From assembly GCA_021793235.1 (NCBI GenBank), contig JAJYTD010000002.1, forward strand, positions 1 through 64,000: DNA of 64,000 nt, read 5' to 3'. Below, piece after piece: positions 32,779 through 42,231 of this stretch. The position numbers were made by a program, and so were the translations under genes. The stretch is from Actinomycetes bacterium. Lineage in GTDB: Bacteria; Actinomycetota; Actinomycetes; Streptosporangiales; Streptosporangiaceae. Position 1 is the first letter of the stretch, and each line of letters starts with the position of its first letter. Under the pieces are notes generated by a model. It ran no database searches. It was not told the DNA's origin and was given only the letters and a program-made list of their open reading frames with translations.

Positions 32779-33747
32779 ATGCATAGACCCTCTGTACGCC
32801 GTGTGCGTCCCCGCTCGATCCTGTTTGTCGGCTTCGCCGCCGCGGTGGCTCTCCTCATGCCGACGACCTCCTACGCCGATCCCCAGGAGGAGGAGCTCAG
32901 CCTCGAGGAGCTCAACGAGCGCGCTGATGCTCTGGAGGAGGAGTACGACGCTGAGCTCCGCGAGTACACCGACGCCAAAGACGCGGTCACCAAGGCGGAC
33001 AAGGCGCTGGAGGACGTTGAGGAGGAGCTGGAGAAGGCTCGCGGGAACGTCGCCGAACTCGCCGCAGCCCAGTACAAGGGCACCGGGCTCGACCCCACGG
33101 TCGAGGTCGTCATAAGCAGCGACCCCGAGGAGATGCTCGACAACGCCGCGACAGTCGGCCATCTCTCGCACAGCAACGGTGAGCGTGTCTCCATGCTCAC
33201 CGACCTCAAATCCGACCGTGCGGATGCGGCCGAGAAGGCCGACGCCAAGCTCAAGGACGCCAAGGAGCTCATCGAGGACCTCGAAGAGCAGCGCGACGAG
33301 GTCAAGGAAAAAATCGACAAGTACGAGGCGGAGGAAGTCCCCGAGACCAGCGGTAACGGAACCGTTCCCGAGAGCGCGAAGGGCTGGGGCTTCGGCGGAG
33401 CGACACCGCGCATGGCGGCGATCCGCGACGAGATCATCGGCAAGTTCGGGGCGCCCTACCCGGTCGGCTGCCTGCGTCCCGGCGACTCCGGCGAGCACGG
33501 GTCGGGACGGGCCTGCGACTTCATGATGAGCAACAACGGCGGCCACCCCTCAGCGGAGAACCAGGCGCTGGGCCGGCAGATCGCCGACTACGCGCAGGCG
33601 AACGCCGACCGCCTCGGTGTCATGTACATCATCTGGGAGCAGAAGATCTGGAGCGCCAACAACCCGGGCGCCGGGTGGAAGCCCATGGAGGACCGGGGCA
33701 GTGTGACCCAGAACCACTACGACCATGTGCACATCTCGTCCTACTGA
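32779..33747 (+). CDS. Secreted coiled-coil protein with a C-terminal cell-wall-type domain
   Basis: A 322-residue exported protein. Start ATG 32779, six bases after AGGTG. A signal peptide covers about residues 1-34 (basic start, then ILFVGFAAAVALLMPTTSYA). Residues 38-190 are long charged heptads (ELNERADALEEEYDAELREY), a coiled coil of the RipA/NlpC-P60 leader type. The last 110 residues (WGFGGATPRMAAI to DHVHISSY) resemble the small domain that replaces NlpC/P60 in ARB_07466-like proteins, with HD-like catalytic histidines near RACDFM and DHVHI. Role in peptidoglycan remodelling is inferred. Confidence 0.8.
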   Translation: MHRPSVRRVRPRSILFVGFAAAVALLMPTTSYADPQEEELSLEELNERADALEEEYDAELREYTDAKDAVTKADKALEDVEEELEKARGNVAELAAAQYKGTGLDPTVEVVISSDPEEMLDNAATVGHLSHSNGERVSMLTDLKSDRADAAEKADAKLKDAKELIEDLEEQRDEVKEKIDKYEAEEVPETSGNGTVPESAKGWGFGGATPRMAAIRDEIIGKFGAPYPVGCLRPGDSGEHGSGRACDFMMSNNGGHPSAENQALGRQIADYAQANADRLGVMYIIWEQKIWSANNPGAGWKPMEDRGSVTQNHYDHVHISSY

Positions 33748-33839
33748 TAGTGAGGCGGATCCCGAGCCTTTGGCGCTGTCAGCGGCCGCACAGAGGACTG
33801 GGACATCGCGTGGTGTCCGCGATACACCAGAACCCGTGG

Positions 33840-35105
33840 TCAGGCCGCCTGTCGTGACAACGCGACGGCCGTCGGCAGGCACAGGGCGATGGTCAGACCG
33901 GTCATGGCGAACGCGGGACCATAGCCCAGGTACTGGATGACGATGCCCAGACTCAGCGCGCCGACACCCGTGCCCGCGTCGTAGCCGATGTTCCAGACGG
34001 CGCTGGCTGTTCCGTACCCGGCCGGGCCCGAACGGTGGAACATGAGGATGATGGTGTCGTTCTGCACCATGCCGAACCCCGCACCGAAGAGGGCGACCCC
34101 CGTGATGATCAAAACCGCTCCCACGGCCCCCGGACCGGACCAGCCCGCATCGGCCGGCCAGATCATCCACGTCGCCAGTCCCATTCCCAGCACCGCGCAG
34201 GCTACCGAGGGCACCAGCAGGACCGGGCGCCCGTAGCGGTCGCTGAGCATACCGGCGATCCACCGACCGACCACCGACAGCGCTCCATAGAGCAGCAGCG
34301 CCACCGACACGATCCAGGGGACGCGCTCCAGCGGAATGGCGAGAAAGGTGACGACCGCGCTGGAGGCGATGGCGAGAGCCAGCATGATCACGAGCGGTGC
34401 GGTGAGAGCGGCGTAGAGCCGGAGCCCGGTGGGTGGTGTGCCGCCCTTTGGTGCCATCGGCGCGCCCGAGGCCCCGGGCTGCTGCGCCCCGCTACCATCG
34501 CCTCCGGTGAGCCAGACACCGACGGCGGCCACCGCACCGATCACCGGGCCGATGGCCGCGATCCAGAACACGACTACGAAGCCGACGCTGAGGGCCATCC
34601 CCACACCTGTCGACAGGAACACCATGATCGGCACTCCCACGGAGAACCCGTAGTATGCGGCTGCCCGACCGATCTGCTCGGGCAGCACCAGGCGTGCGGC
34701 CAGCGCGGACCCGACGACAGTGACCATGCCGAATCCGATGCCGCGGACACCCGAGATCGCGATCAGCCCCCCGAGATCCGTCGTCAGGATGAACAACGGT
34801 GCGGGTAGGCCGAGCAGCAGGGACCCCACAGCAAACGTCCAGCGGTAGCCGCCGTGGTCGAGCAGCCATGGCATAACAAGCTGGGTGAGCACCGTTGTCA
34901 GCATGAACACCGACGTGGTGGCACCCGCGCCGAACTCGCCCGCGCCACCGCGCGTGGCCCAGAGCGGAACCAGTGGAAGCAGCAGCACATAGCTGGAGAA
35001 ACTGGTGGCCGTCGCGATGATCAGCAACCGGAACGCCCACCCGCGCAGGCCCAGGTGCGAGCGCCGCGCGCGGGTCTTCATCCGGGGATCGGATATCTTG
35101 CCCAT
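33840..35105 (-). CDS. MFS transporter
   Basis: A 421-residue transporter with 12 hydrophobic segments and a central loop rich in Gly/Pro/Ala (GSGAQQPGASGAPMAPKGG). The conserved MFS loop appears as MLSDRYGRPVLLV between segments 8 and 9. Starts at 35144, 35105 and 35081 are all in frame, and none has a clear ribosome site. It lies downstream of an alpha/beta-hydrolase on the same strand with little spacing, so the two are probably one transcript. Substrate unknown. Confidence 0.82.
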   Translation of the reverse strand: MGKISDPRMKTRARRSHLGLRGWAFRLLIIATATSFSSYVLLLPLVPLWATRGGAGEFGAGATTSVFMLTTVLTQLVMPWLLDHGGYRWTFAVGSLLLGLPAPLFILTTDLGGLIAISGVRGIGFGMVTVVGSALAARLVLPEQIGRAAAYYGFSVGVPIMVFLSTGVGMALSVGFVVVFWIAAIGPVIGAVAAVGVWLTGGDGSGAQQPGASGAPMAPKGGTPPTGLRLYAALTAPLVIMLALAIASSAVVTFLAIPLERVPWIVSVALLLYGALSVVGRWIAGMLSDRYGRPVLLVPSVACAVLGMGLATWMIWPADAGWSGPGAVGAVLIITGVALFGAGFGMVQNDTIILMFHRSGPAGYGTASAVWNIGYDAGTGVGALSLGIVIQYLGYGPAFAMTGLTIALCLPTAVALSRQAA

Positions 35106-35157
35106 CTGATCATTTGTAGCCCAGCCCCGCACCCGAAAAGCCATGGAGGCGGTGCGT

Positions 35158-35949
35158 TCAAGCTGTTTCCGGCGCCAGGTTCCTCGACAGCCAGTCGGCG
35201 ATGCGCCCGGCGCGTTCCGGTGTCATGGCGCGCTCGGCATGGCCCATACCCGGTTCGATCCACAGCTCTTTCGGTTCCCGCGCAGCCTCGTGAATCCGCA
35301 GGGCGTGCTCCACCGGGAAATAGGAGTCGGCGTCACCGTGCACGATCAGCAGCGGGGCCGGAGCGACCTCGGCGGCCAGCTCGGTCGGGTCGGGCGGGAC
35401 CGGATCCCACGGGCGGTCACTGACACGCACCTTGCGCGCCGTACGCAGGAACCAGCGGCCCGCCGCCCGTTCCACCCCGAAGTGCAGCAGGCGCATGCTT
35501 CTCGTTCCGCGGTAGTACCAGCGGCTGGGGCCGCTGACCGCGACCACGGCGGCGACACCGCCGAACGTCCCGGCGTGTCGGACGGCGACGGCCGCGCCCA
35601 TCGAGAAGCCGATGGTGGCGATGCTCGTGTAGCCGAGTCCGCGGAGGTGGCCGACGGCCGCTTCCAGGTCGTGAATCTCCTTGTCGCCGACCGTGCACAG
35701 CCCATCAGACGCGTGGTGGCCGCGGAAGTCGAAGGTCATGACGTCGCCGACCGGCAGCAGTTGTGAGGCGATCATCCGGGTGCCGGGGTTGCGCCAGGAT
35801 CCGGTGAACCCGTTGGCGAGAACGACAGCGGTGGTACCGGGTGTACCGCCCCGCAGCAGAGTGGAATCGAGGCGGACGCCGTCGGATGTGGTCAGCCGCC
35901 TCCGATCGGGCTCGGACTGCGGCATGGAGCGATACAGCGCATCGGACAT
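35158..35949 (-). CDS. Alpha/beta-hydrolase
   Basis: A 263-residue enzyme starting MSDALYRSMPQ at ATG 35949; the longer frame to 36294 has no conserved sequence. The nucleophile elbow is IGFSMGAAVAVRHA (Ser). LIVHGDADSYFPVEHAL carries the Asp and GMGHAERAM the His, a complete triad. The sequence resembles the YqkD/PHB-depolymerase-like carboxylesterase group. Probably co-transcribed with the MFS gene, so hydrolysis and transport of one compound class is possible but not shown. Confidence 0.82.
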   Translation of the reverse strand: MSDALYRSMPQSEPDRRRLTTSDGVRLDSTLLRGGTPGTTAVVLANGFTGSWRNPGTRMIASQLLPVGDVMTFDFRGHHASDGLCTVGDKEIHDLEAAVGHLRGLGYTSIATIGFSMGAAVAVRHAGTFGGVAAVVAVSGPSRWYYRGTRSMRLLHFGVERAAGRWFLRTARKVRVSDRPWDPVPPDPTELAAEVAPAPLLIVHGDADSYFPVEHALRIHEAAREPKELWIEPGMGHAERAMTPERAGRIADWLSRNLAPETA

Positions 35950-36038
35950 TGCACCATCGTCTCTGATCGCCGCGGGGAATGGCAGGCGGGGACGCACACA
36001 TTTCCGGGGTGAGGCCTGCACCACACCCGCGACGCTGA

Positions 36039-36077
36039 GCGGCCGCGAGCCCGAAATGATTCGACAAACACGACCTA
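36039..36077. mobile_element. Relic of the 17557-17721 MITE
   Basis: Thirty-nine bases (GCGGCCGCGAGCCCGAAATG and on to CGACCTA) match the right end of the MITE at 17683-17721 with three substitutions. The left end is not present within 150 bp, so this is a truncated copy. Its end TA supplies the TAG stop of the CPBP gene at 36075-36077. Confidence 0.7.
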
Positions 36078-36887
36078 AAGCGCCCTGGCGCGGTGGCGGC
36101 GGCCGCCGCCGGTGAAGAGCAGCGAGCGCATGTCCAGTGCCATGTGCAGCACGATGGGGATGAGCAAACTGCCGGTCCCCAGGTAGACGACCATGAACAG
36201 GGCACCGAGCAGACCGGGGCCTACCAGGCCCCACCAGCCCTGGTAAAGGTGCGCGAACGCGAACAGCAGGCACGATACGACGGCCGCGACCCACACCGGC
36301 AGCCCGAGGCTCACTCCCAGAGCCACGAACAGGCCCCGGTAGAGCAGCTCCTCACAGATGCCCGCGGTCGCCGCGAGCACTCCCGCAGTGCGGCGCTCTC
36401 GGCGCGACCTCGGCGCGAGCACGGCAAGGACGTGCCCGCCGGGGTCCGAGGCGGGAGGGAGCACCGGCCCCTGTTTCCGGCCCGCCCCCGGCCCATCGCT
36501 CTTTCCCTGCCGGTCCCGGGTGAGAACCCACACCACGAGCAGCGCGAGACAGAAGCCGATGACCGCCGCCAACAGCGGCCCCCACGCCTGTGGAGCGCGC
36601 AGCCCCAGGTGGGCGGCTGTGAGGCCGGGAGACAGCACCAGTATCGCGGCGATGACCGCGGTCCAGCCCCATTGGGTGCCGATCGCCACCCGGTAGAAGG
36701 TGACCAGGGCCATGGGATCGGTGCCGCGGCGGCGTTCCAGCCGGGTAAAGAAGCGGCGGCCCAGCAGCGGCTCGCCGATCGCGGCGTAGAGGAGGAGGGC
36801 GATCCCGAGGATCGTCGCGACCGGACTGAACTGAGGGATGTTTTCGGACCACGGCACGGGGCTCAGCCTATGAGATCCGGACGGCAT
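36075..36887 (-). CDS. CPBP-family intramembrane metalloprotease
   Basis: A 270-residue membrane protein with about eight segments. ATG 36887 and the later in-frame GTG of VPWSENIPQF are both possible starts. The CPBP/Rce1-like catalytic elements are GICEELLYRGLFVALG, CLLFAFAHLYQG and a C-terminal LLIPIVLHMALD. Bacterial members are linked to bacteriocin or surface-protein processing and to prenyl-CAAX-like proteolysis. The stop TAG is formed at the junction with a MITE relic, so the C-terminus RRHRARAL may be a replacement. It is divergent from the EF-G-like gene with about 270 bp between. Confidence 0.85.
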   Translation of the reverse strand: MPSGSHRLSPVPWSENIPQFSPVATILGIALLLYAAIGEPLLGRRFFTRLERRRGTDPMALVTFYRVAIGTQWGWTAVIAAILVLSPGLTAAHLGLRAPQAWGPLLAAVIGFCLALLVVWVLTRDRQGKSDGPGAGRKQGPVLPPASDPGGHVLAVLAPRSRRERRTAGVLAATAGICEELLYRGLFVALGVSLGLPVWVAAVVSCLLFAFAHLYQGWWGLVGPGLLGALFMVVYLGTGSLLIPIVLHMALDMRSLLFTGGGRRHRARAL

Positions 36888-37155
36888 CGCCGCACATTCC
36901 GGCCTTCCCATACCGCGCCGTTTCGGTGGTGGCCCAATCGCCGCCGCGCCTTCCGGATCCCACCCCGGCGTGTCGACGTACCACCCCTTGTGATATCGAC
37001 CGCCGCGGGTGACTGTAGAGAGTGTCCCGTGTCACACAGGCGGGGCACCGGCGTCAACCGCGCGGGACCCGGACACACCCTGGCCCGGTCCTTTCCAGGC
37101 CGTTCCGGAATCGGGCCGCTGTCCGACCCTGGCGGAGGAAGAAAGGTTGGCAAGC

Positions 37156-39312
37156 GTGACGGACAGAACCGGTCCAGCGACCGCCGGCAGGGTACCCAAG
37201 GCCGATCGCCCAGCGAACATTCGCAACGTGGTGTTGGTCGGCCCTTCCGGCGCGGGAAAAACGACTCTGCTGGAGGCGCTTCTGCACGCCTCCGGTGCCA
37301 CGGCCCGCCCCGGACGGGTCGAGGAGGGCACCACGGTCAGCGACTACGACGACGTGGAGATCCGGCAGAAGCGCTCGGTGAACCTCACCGTCGCTCCGGT
37401 CGTGTCGGACGGGGTGAAGGTGAACCTGCTGGACACTCCTTGCTACGCCGACTTCGTCGGTGACCTCCGTGCCGGGCTGCGCGCCGCTGATGCCGCACTG
37501 TTCGTGGTGTCGGCCCTCGACGGGGTCGACGGCCGCACGCGGCTGCTCTGGGACGAGTGCGCAGCGATCGGTATGCCGCGCGCCGTCGCGGTGACCAGGA
37601 TCGACCACCACCGCGCCGACTTCGCCGACGTCGTCGAGCAGTGCCAGGTCGCCTTCGGAGAGGGGGTCCTGCCCGCCTACTTTCCCGTGACCGCAGGCGA
37701 GGGCGAGGAGCGAACGGCGCAGGGCCTTATCGGGCTGCTCTCCCAGCGCTACTACGACTACTCCGGTGCGGCCCGGGTCGAGGCCGACCCTCCCGATGGC
37801 CTGGCCGCCAGGATCGAGTCCATGCGCAACGCGCTCATCGAGGGGGTGATACAGGAGAGCGAGGACGAGGTCCTCATGGACCGCTACATGGAGGGCGAGG
37901 ACCTCGACCCTGCCATGCTCATCGCCGACCTGGAGGCCGCGGTCGCCCGGGCCGGCTTCTACCCGGTCCTCCCGGTCTCTGCCACCCGCGGCATCGGCGT
38001 CCGGGAACTGCTGGAAGAGCTCCCCCGCGCCACCCCCTCCCCGGCAGAGCGGCCCATCCCCGAGGTCACCACCATGGACGGCCGGCCGGTCAACGGCATC
38101 ACCTGCGATCCGGACGGGCCGCTGCTGGCCGAGGTCGTCAAGACCGTCAGCGACCCCTACGTCGGCCGGGTGAGCATGGTCCGGGTGTTCTCCGGGACGC
38201 TGCGACCCGATAGCGTCGTGCACATCTGCGGACACGGCCCCGCCGACCGCGGACATGAGGACCGCGATGTCGACGAACGCATCGGTGCACTGTCGGCCCC
38301 CATCGGCAAGACCGCGGAACCGATCAGCACGGCCATCGCCGGTGACATCTGCGCGGTGGCCAAGCTGACCCGGGCCCAGGCCGGCGACACACTCTCCGAC
38401 AAGGAGCGTCCGCTGCGCGTACCGCCGTGGACTTTTCCCGATCCGCTGCTGCCGGTCGCACTGCGCTCGGCTTCGAAGTCCGACGAGGACAAGCTCGCGC
38501 AGGCCGTCTCCCGGCTCTCCTCCGAGGATGTGACACTGAAAGTCGAGGTCTCCCCCGAGACCCACCAGATGGTGCTCTGGTGCATGGGTGAGGCCCATCT
38601 GGACGTGGCCCTGGACCGACTGGCCGGCCGCTACGGCGTCAACGTCGAGACCGAAGAGGTCCGCATCCCCCTGCGGGAGACCTTTGCTGTACCCGCGCAG
38701 GGCACAGGGCGCAATGTCAAGCAGAGCGGAGGCCATGGGGAGTACGGGATCTGCCGCATCCAGGTCGAGCCGCTGCCGTCGGGCACGGGACTGGAGTTCG
38801 TTGACAAGATCGTCGGCGGGGTGGTCCCGCGCCAGTTCATCCCCTCCGTGGAGAAGGGCATCCGCGCCCAGATGGAGCACGGTGTGGAGTCGGGCTACCC
38901 GCTGGTCGACATCCGCGTGACGCTGTGCGACGGCAAGGCTCACTCCGTGGACTCATCCGACATGGCGTTCCAGAAGGCCGGCAGGCTTGCTCTCAAGGAT
39001 GCGGCCGAGCACGGCCGGCTGTCGATGCTGGAACCGGTGGACGAGCTTTCCGTGCTGATCCCTGACGAGTTCATGGGAGCGGTGATGAGCGATCTGTCGG
39101 CGCGCCGCGGGCGGGTGATCGGCACCGAGACCCTGGAGGGAGGCCGCACCCTGATCCGGGCCGAGGCACCACAGCTTGAGATCACCCGCTACGCCATCGA
39201 CCTGCGGTCGATCTCACACGGTACGGGGACGTTCAGTCGGCGCTATCTGCGCCACGAGCCGCTGCCGTCCCAAGCAGCGGACAGGTACGTGAAAGCGGGG
39301 GCGACGACCTGA
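37156..39312 (+). CDS. EF-G-like translational GTPase (FusA2-type)
   Basis: A 718-residue protein with EF-G architecture. GTG 37156 is chosen; a TTG at 37147 nine bases after GGAGG is also possible. G1 is VLVGPSGAGKTTLLE. G3 reads LLDTPCYADFVG, with Cys96 where translational GTPases have the invariant Gly of DTPG, and Tyr97 where EF-G has the catalytic His. G4 is AVTRIDH rather than NKxD. Domains II-V follow to RRYLRHEPLP. These changes place it in the actinobacterial FusA2-like group, which is not the canonical translocase. Hydrolysis may be slow or altered. Function unknown. Confidence 0.85.
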   Translation: MTDRTGPATAGRVPKADRPANIRNVVLVGPSGAGKTTLLEALLHASGATARPGRVEEGTTVSDYDDVEIRQKRSVNLTVAPVVSDGVKVNLLDTPCYADFVGDLRAGLRAADAALFVVSALDGVDGRTRLLWDECAAIGMPRAVAVTRIDHHRADFADVVEQCQVAFGEGVLPAYFPVTAGEGEERTAQGLIGLLSQRYYDYSGAARVEADPPDGLAARIESMRNALIEGVIQESEDEVLMDRYMEGEDLDPAMLIADLEAAVARAGFYPVLPVSATRGIGVRELLEELPRATPSPAERPIPEVTTMDGRPVNGITCDPDGPLLAEVVKTVSDPYVGRVSMVRVFSGTLRPDSVVHICGHGPADRGHEDRDVDERIGALSAPIGKTAEPISTAIAGDICAVAKLTRAQAGDTLSDKERPLRVPPWTFPDPLLPVALRSASKSDEDKLAQAVSRLSSEDVTLKVEVSPETHQMVLWCMGEAHLDVALDRLAGRYGVNVETEEVRIPLRETFAVPAQGTGRNVKQSGGHGEYGICRIQVEPLPSGTGLEFVDKIVGGVVPRQFIPSVEKGIRAQMEHGVESGYPLVDIRVTLCDGKAHSVDSSDMAFQKAGRLALKDAAEHGRLSMLEPVDELSVLIPDEFMGAVMSDLSARRGRVIGTETLEGGRTLIRAEAPQLEITRYAIDLRSISHGTGTFSRRYLRHEPLPSQAADRYVKAGATT

Positions 39313-39335
39313 GGAGGATGGCCGACCGCCCGGTT

Positions 39336-39377
39336 GAGCATGTGCGGATCCGCAGGGGCGCGGACCCGCACATGCTC
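39336..39377. terminator. Strong bidirectional hairpin terminator
   Basis: GAGCATGTGCGG (39336-39347) and CCGCACATGCTC (39366-39377) are a perfect 12-bp inverted repeat. An inner TCCGC/GCGGA stem extends it to 17 pairs with one mismatch and a 6-base loop. It lies between the EF-G-like gene and the converging M48 gene. There is no clear T-tract. Confidence 0.7.
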
Positions 39378-39519
39378 ACGGACCGTTCCGGCGCGGCCGC
39401 CGGGTCGGCGTTTCAGGCACTGTAGCGGCCACAGCCTCTGTCTCGATCCGGCCCGCGTCCAGAGATCCGATCGACATGTGCACATATCAGGGTCGGCCAT
39501 ACCGGCCCGTCGGGCCCCA

Positions 39520-40317
39520 TCACAGCACCCGGCCCGGGCGGGAGCGGTCGGCAAGAGCGTGGAACCGCCACGTGTTGATGGGGTGGCTGGAGAGCAGGTT
39601 CACCAGCATGACGAAGAGGCCCTGATCGGTGAGGGCGCGCGCGGCGATGTCGCCGAAGTCGACCTCGGGGTAGAGGTACTTCCCCGCTGCCAGGACGCGC
39701 AACCCCTGGACGCCTTCTGGGCAGAACTCGTAGGCGTGGTTGTCCGCGGTGTACTCCTGCGCCCGGTTCAGGGTCGCCCCGATCCCCGGAATGATGTTCG
39801 CGATGGAGATCCCGAACTGCCGCCAATAGGAGGTGTGGCCGGCGGCGATGTGGCCGACCTCGTGGCCGATGACGAACCGCAGCGCGTCCGGATCGGCGAG
39901 ACGGCCGCCGACCTCGAACAGATCGCTGTGGATCGCCACGAAGCGGCGGAACCCGTGCCCGGAGGCGAAGGCGTTGATCTGCCCATTGCCAAGGACCACA
40001 TAGGCATCCGGAACCTGCCGCATGCCGAACGCGCGCGCCGCGTCGACCACCATGCGGTAGGCCTCGGGGAACTGTGTCGGTGAGATGCGCACTCCGTTGA
40101 CCCGCTGGCGCGCGTACAACTGCCCCCTGGTGAAGAACACCAGAGCAGGAATGCTGAGCAGCAGCAGCGGCTGGCCCGAGTCACCGCCGACCGCTCTGCT
40201 CACCGCACCCACCACCGCGAGAACCGTGACGGCCACACAGCCCGCCAGGATCACGTTCTCCTTCGGATGGCGAAGAGCGCGCCGATGGTGGCGGTCACCC
40301 CACCTCACGAACACCAT
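39520..40317 (-). CDS. M48-family metallopeptidase, short form
   Basis: A 265-residue protein. Two N-terminal membrane segments are followed by the zinc motif RFVIGHEVGHIAAGHTS and RAQEYTADNHAYEF with the third ligand. It is about 100 residues shorter than the tandem pair at 12.9-15.2 kb and not close to them in sequence. It resembles stand-alone actinobacterial HtpX/BepA-like peptidases, which are often secreted or membrane-anchored. The substrate is unknown. It is the last gene of a minus-strand pair with the M20 amidohydrolase and converges on a strong terminator. Confidence 0.85.
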   Translation of the reverse strand: MVFVRWGDRHHRRALRHPKENVILAGCVAVTVLAVVGAVSRAVGGDSGQPLLLLSIPALVFFTRGQLYARQRVNGVRISPTQFPEAYRMVVDAARAFGMRQVPDAYVVLGNGQINAFASGHGFRRFVAIHSDLFEVGGRLADPDALRFVIGHEVGHIAAGHTSYWRQFGISIANIIPGIGATLNRAQEYTADNHAYEFCPEGVQGLRVLAAGKYLYPEVDFGDIAARALTDQGLFVMLVNLLSSHPINTWRFHALADRSRPGRVL

Positions 40318-40443
40318 GGACCCATTCTCTGGCGAGTGGCCCGTGCTCTTTTGCGAAACGCCGCTTCCATCCGGCCGCCGCGCGGATCGGGCAACGCCGG
40401 ACCCGTCCCAGAGCCGGGCCCGACAGAACCCTGGCTGCCCGGG

Positions 40444-42231
40444 TCACAGCCGGTACGGCGGCTCCTGGGCGGAGTCGTAGGGGGCGTAGGGCGGTTCGTC
40501 CAGTGGCTCGGGATCGTCCGGGTGGTACTCCGTCGAGTAGGGCTCGGCCCCCGGAGGCGGGGGTGGCGCCGCGATGGGCGGTCCCTGGGGCGGGGGCGCG
40601 GCGATCGGGGGGCCCTGAGGCGGTGCGGGTGGCACGGGCATGTCGCCGTCATCGTTGAGCAATGCGTCCATGTCCGTGTACGCGGTGGATTCGGCCGGCT
40701 GGTCGTCCTCGTCCGGGGGCGCGGCCGTACCGGTGCTTCCTGCGGGCACGGGCACCGGTCCGGAACCGGTGTAGGGCTCGGGCACCGGTGCGGGAACGGC
40801 CTCGGTGGGCGCCGGCCCGGGGTAGGGCTCGGCGAACGGCCCGGGGGCCGGTGCCGACGGTTCCACCGGTGCGCCGTAAGGCATGGCCGCCTGCGCGCCG
40901 GTGGGTGCGATGCCCTCTGTTCGTCCCAAATAGGTGAGGGCGCCGATGGTCAATGCCGCGATCCCCACACGCAGCGTGGGTTCCCGCTCCGGCGCGAAGT
41001 AGGGAGAGTGGCCGTTGGGGACCTCGGAGAGCCTCTCGTAGGGGGTCTCCCCCGGCGCCGCCTCCCACACATCGTGCGGTGTGGCGCCGATGAACCAGTA
41101 GACGTAGGGAATCGGGGCGCGGTCCCCGGGCAGCCCCAGTAGGCCGAAGTCTTCGCTGGACGTGAACGGCTCCGGAAACTCGACAACGTAGGCGTCACCG
41201 AAGTAGGCGCGGTGCGCCGAGGCGACCTCCCGGGTCGCGCCGGGGTCGTTGCGGGTCGCCCCGGTCTCCTTGACCACGGTGATCTCCGGCTCACGCGGCG
41301 CGCCCGACGCGGCGGCCTCCGCCCGGACGATGCGGTCGATGGCGCTGTGCAGGCGCACTGCGACGGCCTCGCTGAGCGCCCGAGTATGGACCTCCAGGAA
41401 GGCGTCCTCGGGAATGAGGCTCCCCGTGCCCCCGGCGCGCACCATGCCCACCGTCACCACGGCCATCTCACTCGGGTTGATCTCGCGCGCGACGATGGCC
41501 TGCAACCGGGTGATGATGTTCGCGGTGATCAATACAGGATCGATAGCGGTGTGCGGCTGGGAGGCGTCGCCTCCGGTGCCGAAGACGCGGATCCTGATGG
41601 TGGCGGCGGTACCGAGGATGGTACCGGCCCGGTGCGCGACCATACCGGCCGGCTGCGGGCCCACGTGCTGGGCCAGAGCGACATCAGGCCGCCCGAACCG
41701 GGTGTAGAGGCCGTCGTTGAGCATCGCGGCGGCGCCGTCGAGTGTCTCCTCGGCGGGCTGCGCGACGATGATCAGCGTCCCGTTCCATCGGTCGCGGGCA
41801 TCGGCCAGCAGATCGGCCGCACCCACCAGGCACGCGGTGTGCACATCGTGGCCGCACGCGTGCATGACGGGCACGTCGTTGCCGTCGTCGTCGGTACCGC
41901 GGGCGGTGCTCGCGTAGGGCAGCCCGGTCTTCTCCGCCAACGGCAGCGCGTCCATGTCGCCGCGCAGCAGCACGGTCGGCCCTTCGCCATTGCGCAGCAC
42001 ACCGACAACGCCGGTGCCACCGATGCCCGTCTCGACTTCGAAGCCGGCCCGCATCAGCCATTCCGCGACGGCTCCGGCCGTACGGTGCTCCTGGTGTGAA
42101 AGCTCGGGGTTCTTGTGCAGGTCCACATAGAACCCCTCGACGAGCGGAAATATCTCGTCGACGAGCCGCATCACCGCGCCACCGTGCTGGGCGACACGCT
42201 GTGGATCGACCGCGTGCGGCACTGCTTCCAC
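40444..42231 (-). CDS. M20D-type amidohydrolase with a long Pro-rich C-terminal tail
   Basis: A 595-residue protein. GTG 42231 is eight bases after GGAG, so it is preferred to ATG 42258. Residues 20-420 form a complete M20 zinc amidohydrolase (RGDMDALPLAE, MHACGHDVHTA, AQPAEETLDGA, AQHVGPQPAG, SSEDFGLLG), as in hippurate hydrolases and IAA-amino-acid hydrolases. After a hydrophobic TLRVGIAALTIGALTYLG block come about 160 residues rich in Pro, Glu, Ala and Tyr with imperfect repeats (PPQGPPIAAPP). Ordinary M20D enzymes stop before that. The tail may be disordered and mediate protein or wall contacts. Confidence 0.85.
   Translation of the reverse strand: MEAVPHAVDPQRVAQHGGAVMRLVDEIFPLVEGFYVDLHKNPELSHQEHRTAGAVAEWLMRAGFEVETGIGGTGVVGVLRNGEGPTVLLRGDMDALPLAEKTGLPYASTARGTDDDGNDVPVMHACGHDVHTACLVGAADLLADARDRWNGTLIIVAQPAEETLDGAAAMLNDGLYTRFGRPDVALAQHVGPQPAGMVAHRAGTILGTAATIRIRVFGTGGDASQPHTAIDPVLITANIITRLQAIVAREINPSEMAVVTVGMVRAGGTGSLIPEDAFLEVHTRALSEAVAVRLHSAIDRIVRAEAAASGAPREPEITVVKETGATRNDPGATREVASAHRAYFGDAYVVEFPEPFTSSEDFGLLGLPGDRAPIPYVYWFIGATPHDVWEAAPGETPYERLSEVPNGHSPYFAPEREPTLRVGIAALTIGALTYLGRTEGIAPTGAQAAMPYGAPVEPSAPAPGPFAEPYPGPAPTEAVPAPVPEPYTGSGPVPVPAGSTGTAAPPDEDDQPAESTAYTDMDALLNDDGDMPVPPAPPQGPPIAAPPPQGPPIAAPPPPPGAEPYSTEYHPDDPEPLDEPPYAPYDSAQEPPYRL

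Noticed and set aside
37054-38943. A 629-codon minus-strand frame opposite the EF-G-like gene
   Set aside because: The plus strand encodes all EF-G domains; the antisense frame has no motif and results from GC bias in the third codon position.
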